DNA from: Apostichopus japonicus
Taxonomy: Eukaryota; Echinodermata; Holothuroidea; Aspidochirotida; Stichopodidae
DNA length: 64,000 nt
NCBI RefSeq assembly: GCF_037975245.1
Contig: NC_092571.1
Location: 9,724,917-9,788,916 of the forward strand
Reading direction: 5' to 3'
Position numbers and translations under genes: made by a program
The notes under the pieces: generated by a model
What the model saw: only the letters and a program-made list of their open reading frames with translations
The model's database searches: none
What the model was told of the DNA's origin: nothing
In this document: one piece after another, positions 57,840-64,000 of the stretch
Layout: each line of letters starts with the position of its first letter
Numbering within the stretch: position 1 is the stretch's first letter

Positions 57840-59054
57840 ATGCTGAATTGAAGGAAGTGGGATGGACAAGGACACAGCGATGGTTCCAGGATTAACATGG
57901 TTTACGTGGTCAACATTCTAGTAAAGCTACACTGAAAACCAACATCTTATGATTAACAATGTAAACAGTTAGTTAAGTCAAATGTTTGATGTGACTTCTT
58001 TAAATAATTTTCCTTTAATTCTTTAATAAGAAGCTGGCTGTAGCCAGCGCAAAGGCGCCAAATCTGTTACACGGAGTTCTGCACACACCGGTACCAGATG
58101 TGGATATGAATAGAGCATCAACATAATGGCTGAAATAGCTTTTGCGTGTATCTACTGAATATAGTTTTACCGTAAGTGTTAAAAAAGTAAAATACACTTT
58201 CTTACCTTCACACAGGTCTAAGTGTATTGTAAGCAAAAGTAGAAAAGGAAGAGCTTGGATGAGGTGAAGAAGGAAGAACAAAAGATAGACGGGTGGGGGG
58301 GGGGGAGGGGGGCATGGACTTGTAGTAATTTTACTCAAGTCTACATCTTTTTGTTAAAGTATTGTTTATCGTATGTATTACTTTATCATCACAGTCAAAA
58401 CAATCTTTATAACAAATAATGTATATTGATGAATAGTCCTTAAACCATATATATACACATGAATATCATTTGATTTAACATCATGTTTTATATGCATCAA
58501 ACAAGAACAAAATAGCTTCTCAATCCCGTAATGCCGTTCTCGAAATATATTAGTGCAAATTGTACTAACAGTAGAATTTGAAAAAGCAGGTGTCCACAGA
58601 TGCGCAAGGCTACGTAAACAGTTTTTCTTTATGTTTCTTATCATGTATATACCTAGGTCTGATAACTGTTCTACTCTACGAAGCTCTAGAGAGGACATAG
58701 GAAAAATAATTATATTGCGTACGTATGTGATAATTCAATATTGGCCTACATGCAAGATACGCGCATATATATACGTTTTACTATATTATAATATAATTAT
58801 ACTTCTCGTTCGCTGTACCTTGCATGTATCAATCATCCAACTACAGAAGTCAAGCTTAGTTATACGATTGAGCCGCGGACTAAAAAATGCCGGAGACAGA
58901 CAAGGTACGTTAGGGTTAGACTAACACTACAGGTATGCATCTGCCTAAAATACAAACGAACAAGTTCATCTCTCTCCATCTTTGAAATGAAGACGAAATA
59001 AAAACACGTACGTTTGTACTGAGGCTTACATTCGTTATAATTATCAGTAGTGAG

Positions 59055-59332
59055 TATTACGTACGTACGTAGTAACTATTACGTACGTACTTATTTCCAC
59101 GTACGTACGTAATAATACCATGTATGTACGTACGTACGTAATATTATCACGTATGTACGTTATAAATATTACGTACGTACGTAGTAATTATCACGTACGT
59201 ACGTCATACATATCATGTACGTAAGTAATACATATCACGTACGTACGAATTATTTATCACGTACATACGTAACAAACATCACGAACGTACGTACGTACGT
59301 ACGTACGTAGTATTACTACGTACGTACGTAAT
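59055..59332. repeat. Self-complementary (ACGT)n-rich minisatellite
   Basis: About a dozen units of roughly 20-25 bp, each a block of TACGTACGTACGTA-type palindrome separated by AT-rich spacers such as ATTATCAC. The longest uninterrupted block is at 59284-59310. Every unit is its own inverted repeat. Confidence 0.92.
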
Positions 59333-61056
59333 AATTTATTTAACCATGTCCTATCTAGAGCTTCGTACTACTCTCAATACAGTAGTAATACAACTTTTAT
59401 AATGTCAATTCAAAGTACAATCATATACTCAAGCAGTTAATTGTAAGTCACAAAATTAAAGAAAAAATATTTGCTTTAGTGTAATTTGTACAAGATGTAT
59501 AAGCTTCCATGACCATCTCGTAAACGCCATATTAGAATTTCAAGAAAGTTTGATTACTTAGGGGTTAACATTATGTTCCTCTTTCACAAATGTTAAATCA
59601 TTTTAACATTCAATAATTCTTTAAATTTATATGAACATCTACAATTGTGTGATTTTGATGACGTCGTTTTTTTATTTGAACAATAAGTCACGAGACATCT
59701 TTGGATCACAATAAATACATTTTACCACTACCGTAGTTTAGATTTGAAAATCGCTTAACTTCACATGTCTGTAAAGGCAGCATTTGCTATAACCCTCAAC
59801 TGAAATAATATGTCTTACCAACTCCTGTAGCGAAAATAATATTATAATAATGTAAGGATAAAAAGGAGGAGAAGGGGAAAACCGTCACTGAAACTATACT
59901 GCATTACTCAAATGTAATAGACTACGTTACAAAAATATTTTTAGTAAATGTACTCAAACGCTCGGGATCAGATTTTTATAACCTCTCACGGAAGTAAATT
60001 ACGTTCTTATGACTCTGAACGTAAAGTGGGTCCATTTTTATTACCTGCTGCAGTGGATCCGAAGATGTGTAGGCTGAACTTAATTGGCTGTCGCCAATCT
60101 ACAAATACGTCATTATTTCCAAACAGAGCATTGTTAAATGAGTCCTGTGTATTTAATATCCATTAAACTTCAGTGAGCATATTACTCATTATTTTTTCAT
60201 ATCATTATCATTCTTAAAGTCATATAAACATTTATAGCTTCTCTTTCTAACGTTCACACTCCCAGAAACCCCTTTTGCAATCATGAGTACGCATGTCTAT
60301 TTCCATTACTATAACTTTTTAATTTCACTCAGGTGATTGCTGAAGGAAACAATTCATCGCCGTACAAAACTGACTTGTACATCTCGTTTTCCCTACTACC
60401 GTATGCGAATTGAATCTAACGTTAATTTTAGTAGTATATGTATGTATGCGTGTATGTATGCGTGTATGTACGTGTGTATGTATGTATTTTAGATCCTCCT
60501 GCAAGCAGGAACTAGCGAAGAAGCCATTGTTGGCTTATCAAAGCCTCAAGCTGACCGTAGTCAGCCTCTTAGATTCATATTTTAACGTCCATGATTATGA
60601 ATTGTCAATTGTCAACAACTCTGTAGTCGTGTTGCCTCCATAAGACAATCGGGCAGCTTCTTGTTTCCTTCGTATTGTCTTCGTGAGGCGAAAATGCCAG
60701 ATGGCACCGATGATCACACGAAGTTAAAACGAAGATGACACGATTTGATAATATGCCCTCACGATGGCCTTACGAAGGGCAAAATGGACACACAAAATTC
60801 AACACGAAAATGAACCTTCGCATGGTCTTCCGGTAATGTTTTGGCATGCCAAAGATTTTGCTACCGTTCACGAAGTTGCTGCCGGAGCCTGAAAAACTCC
60901 AGCGGCGGTCATGCGATGGCTTAAGATGCCATCACGAATGGCCCGATGTTTTTACGATCAGAGTCGAATTTGAACATTTTCTTTATCGTGTGTCCATCTG
61001 GTGTCAACTTCGGGACAGTTTGACGCCGGCATAACTGGATGACATACGTTAATCTT

Positions 61057-61123
61057 GGGGTTACTCGAACTCGGGACGTTATGATTGAAAGGCACCGGCG
61101 TTAACCACTGAGCTAACACTCCC
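61057..61123 (-). pseudogene. tRNA-like sequence, possible SINE head
   Basis: The minus strand reads GGGAGTGTTAGCTCAGTGG (A box TTAGCTCAGTGG), then after about 35 nt GAGTTCGAGTAACCCC (B box-like GTTCGAGTA). GGGAGT at the 5' end and the terminal ACCCC could pair in part. Spacing suits a pol III promoter, but the structure is imperfect. The sequence down to about 60640 (rich in CTTCGT/ACGAAG words) may be the body of the same repeat. Confidence 0.55.
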
Positions 61124-61564
61124 TTGTACATATTTCACCCGGAAGTGGTGTCACTTTATATAAACAACTATATTATTATCGGGCTACTGATATAGCTCAT
61201 TAAACTTAAAATTGTCTTAATCATCTCAAAATTGAACTAGATTGCCTCACCATTTTCCAAGACTTTTAGAAACAACAGAAAAACGATGACGATTGAAAAG
61301 GAGGACATGGAGACGAAAGGTAAAAAAGGAGAAGAAACAGCAGAAAGAGAAAGAGATGAACAAAACATTAAAGTATTGTTAAAAGTAATCTAAATAAGTG
61401 TACATCTGCCGGTTAAAGTAATCAAAGTGCTAGAATATGTTTTATTTTACCGTCACAGCCAAATGAATCTTAACTATAACAAATACTATATAATGAGGAA
61501 GAGAGGATGAAACAAAGGGTCTAAAAATTGCACTAAGGCATCAACGTGATCCCCTTGGCTTGAA

Positions 61565-61920
61565 TATTTTATTTCTTTCTCTCAACATGCTGACACAAGT
61601 TTTGGACATTCTCATATAAATCTCGACATACTGATACAGTTTTGGGCATTAACGAAACGTTGGCGCGCGCCGATGTTCCAAAATTATAGCACGACGTCAA
61701 TATTGTATCTAGCAAGCAATGTTGACATGACCAATGTAGTAATGGTATGCTGTTACAAGTTTTCGACATGCTGATGTTGAATTTGACATGTTGATAGACG
61801 CAATGACGTATTGTATTATGTTTCGACATGTTCATATGGAATTGTAACATGTTGATATCGAATTGTAACATATTGATATCGATTTGGACATATATATATT
61901 AACTTGGACACTTCACTTTC
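61565..61920. repeat. Degenerate ~20-25-bp minisatellite
   Basis: Repeated words of the form TCGACATGTTGATATCGAAT, TGTAACATGTTGATATCGAA and CGACATACTGATACAG occur through the interval with irregular spacing. The minus-strand 100-codon frame here is a by-product. Confidence 0.7.
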
Positions 61921-64000
61921 TTTTTCGACATTTATGGAACGTTTGGCTCTCCGTATATATTTCTTAAGTGGCACAACTTTAGATCAAACAACGTAGCCTA
62001 TATCATTGGTGTTCTCTGTTTGACACAACAGACATCTGCAGTGAATTCACTTCTTACTGTTCCGAATATAAGGGAATCCATGTGTTTTTATTGACCCTTA
62101 ACTAGCATATGCTGGGACAAGGACCCTACCAGATTAGAACATAGTACATAAGTATATCGACTACCTTACAAATAACGAAAAGCTCTTCTCTTTAAAGGGA
62201 TATTCAGGTGGCAAACACTGTGACATTTACATGAACAAGAGAAATGTTCCATACTATTCGTTGGAAACCCCATCTCATTTCCCCTAATCCAAACTTTGGT
62301 TTATTTAATGTAACCTATTTTTGACTGCCTATGTCATTGATTCTCCACAGGAAAGGATTGCAATGAAGGCAAAAAGTGAAATATTCTTCAAAATTTTTGT
62401 TTTCCGATAATACTCTTCTTGTAGATTTTTCCTTGAAACCTGATACAATTGGCATGTTTGCTTAGCTGTCATGTTTTTTTCCTTATCAGAGTTGCATGAA
62501 AATGCAAGTTTTGTGTACATTCATTTCTACTATGTATAAGGGAGTTTAACGACTTCAAGAAAGCAAAAATATTTCCAGCTGAATTGCCGAGATGACATCA
62601 TTCACTCCTCTGTTGCCAGATTCATTCACAAAATACCACCAAAAACATATCTTCTCCATACAATTAACATTAGCCACTGGAATATTTCTTTAACTGGCGC
62701 CTGGTTTAATAAGTGTTGTTTTTTGCATTTTACTGTGAGTCATTACTTTCATGATTCATCGAATGAAAAGTTATCGACTGTTTGTCTGCACTGTGAAATA
62801 TTCTAGAAGTTTCGGTACTATTGCCTTCATCGGCCGGGACTTCACTTCATGAGGTGTAAGTATACGTCGCTATTGCTCTTCTGTTTACTTAAAAATAATA
62901 TCTCACTACTAGTATAGTTTTGCTGCGAGTCCTCAAATTAAAATAAATGTCTTACCCGATCCTTTCATGTAGAAAACAAAAGAAGGGGAAAAAGTTATGA
63001 AAGCGTAATGAAGTGTACTTTATTTATGTAACAAATCTATTGTTAAAAAAATTCAATATGCGAAATCAGAGTATACTTTTATTACAAACAATGAAATCGC
63101 AGTTAATCCATGCAGAGATGCGGTAGGTATATGGATTACCGATTGGAACCGTCACACCATCTACTCTTCTATCTCATTTATTCATCATCCGTGACCCTTG
63201 CAATTTAAAGATGATGATGTCGTTTACGCTTGTTTCAACATTTCTAGTCATGCAAAATCCAAGTTATCACTACTGTGGATCACAAGATATAGAGTATTTT
63301 GTTATCTGAACGTTTAATTTGGACATGAACTTCCTTGTTTGTTACATTATTTGCTACTAACTCGAGAAATCTGCAGTTACCTACGTTCTTATATTCCCTT
63401 GTCAATTGGATCTATTTGTTATTACCATGTGATCACTGTGTGATATATTTTCTATGAGGGCAACTCTGCTTTGCTTAACCGAGTAAATATGTTGCATGGC
63501 TACACCTTCGACTACTCCAGGAAGTTGGATCACAGTAGGGAGGTCTGTGATATCATCTAGGCAAATTCTCTTCGAAACTTTACTAGGCTTTTATAATCTT
63601 CTTGTTGATTTCATCAGAAACCTGATACAATTGGAATGTTTGCTTAGCTGTCAAGACTCTCTGTACTTAGAAGTCTGTATATCAAAATTTATCTTTATTA
63701 TAGGAATAGTATTTTCCTCTGTGGATACATTGTAAAGAAAAACAAAGACATTTTCAACTATACTGTAATGATGACAAATATTCATTTTGCTGTTGAGGGA
63801 TGCATTTAAAACAAATCATACAAATTAAAAGAAAACATTACATATGGAGATGAGAATTGACGAGGATGAAGTTTTCGCCTATAGATGAAGAACATATTAA
63901 GCAACTAGCCAAAAAGCAATCATCCACCACAAAATACTTTAAGGTGTTCGGATTGAAATGAAATGTCTTACCAATTTCTGTTAGGGAGAAAACAAAAGAC

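Larger units (their letters stand above)
53292..64000. other. Region of diverged duplications, no convincing gene
   Basis: Several segments recur: 58230-58480 with 61290-61520; 53880-54060 with 56895-57000 and, weakly, 63045-63160; and 62436-62476 with 63619-63656 (CTGATACAATTGG.ATGTTTG). Only short frames exist. Best candidates for decayed or isolated exons are minus-strand 53477-53292, 57840-57692 and a stretch ending at the donor at 58207; none can be assigned. Confidence 0.45.

Overview
The window is AT-rich eukaryotic DNA with intron-containing genes, GT-AG splice sites, many decayed transposons and long microsatellites. The repeat content is a Penelope-like hammerhead ribozyme, L1/Tx1-like and CR1/L2-like retrotransposon pieces, hAT-type MITEs, tRNA-like heads, TTAGGG-type repeats and many TAGGCCTA words. 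It fits a marine invertebrate. An invertebrate deuterostome such as a sea cucumber is my best guess, but nothing here proves it.

The only substantial protein-coding locus is one multi-exon plus-strand gene at about 23.4-38.4 kb. Its first exons encode a SET lysine-methyltransferase domain of the KMT5A (PR-Set7/SETD8) type. The last exon (36149-38383) encodes two zinc-finger-like motifs, a tyrosine-recombinase (YR, Crypton-like) catalytic domain and a C-terminal basic module. Between them lies an array of 12 symmetric 45-nt micro-exons. Eleven of these sit in near-identical repeat units of about 495 bp and encode a 15-residue repeat (TICEANDEIVTANSK); they are followed by several small acidic linker exons. 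A chain of intron phases can be followed from the SET domain to the YR exon without breaking frame, except for one ambiguous stretch near 34.4-34.9 kb that still has an open route. I therefore read it as one SET-repeat-YR protein of about 1.2 kaa. This is the most interesting object in the window.

Layout: 1-3.1 kb, no genes seen; 3.1-4.8 kb, truncated L1/Tx1-like LINE between (ATT)n tracts; 5.07-5.82 and 8.68-9.26 kb, repeats that recur inverted and in mirrored order at 44.1-46.8 kb; 6.5-7.1 kb, 88-bp satellite; 8.3-8.7 kb, long (GGAC)n; 10.2-10.6 kb, MITE; 13.7 kb, tiny foldback; 15.9-17.6 kb, two exons of a MULE-type transposase; 20.9 kb, foldback; 21.2 kb, (CATA)n; 22.7-23.0 kb, foldback element carrying telomere-like repeats; 23.4-38.4 kb, SET-YR gene; 38.6-40.8 kb, duplicated 3' flank; 41.6-41.9 kb, hAT MITE with an 8-bp target-site duplication; 43.7 kb, (CATA)n; 44.8-45.0 kb, Penelope-like remnant with a hammerhead ribozyme; 45.2-46.1 kb, CR1/L2-like LINE end nested in a dispersed repeat; 46.9-47.9 kb, short LINE derivative flanked by 91-bp direct repeats; 49.8-51.65 kb, heptamer then hexamer satellite; 53-64 kb, diverged duplications with no convincing gene.

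Most long ORFs outside the SET-YR gene, the MULE exons and the LINE fragments are translations of microsatellites or of introns and are not annotated as genes.
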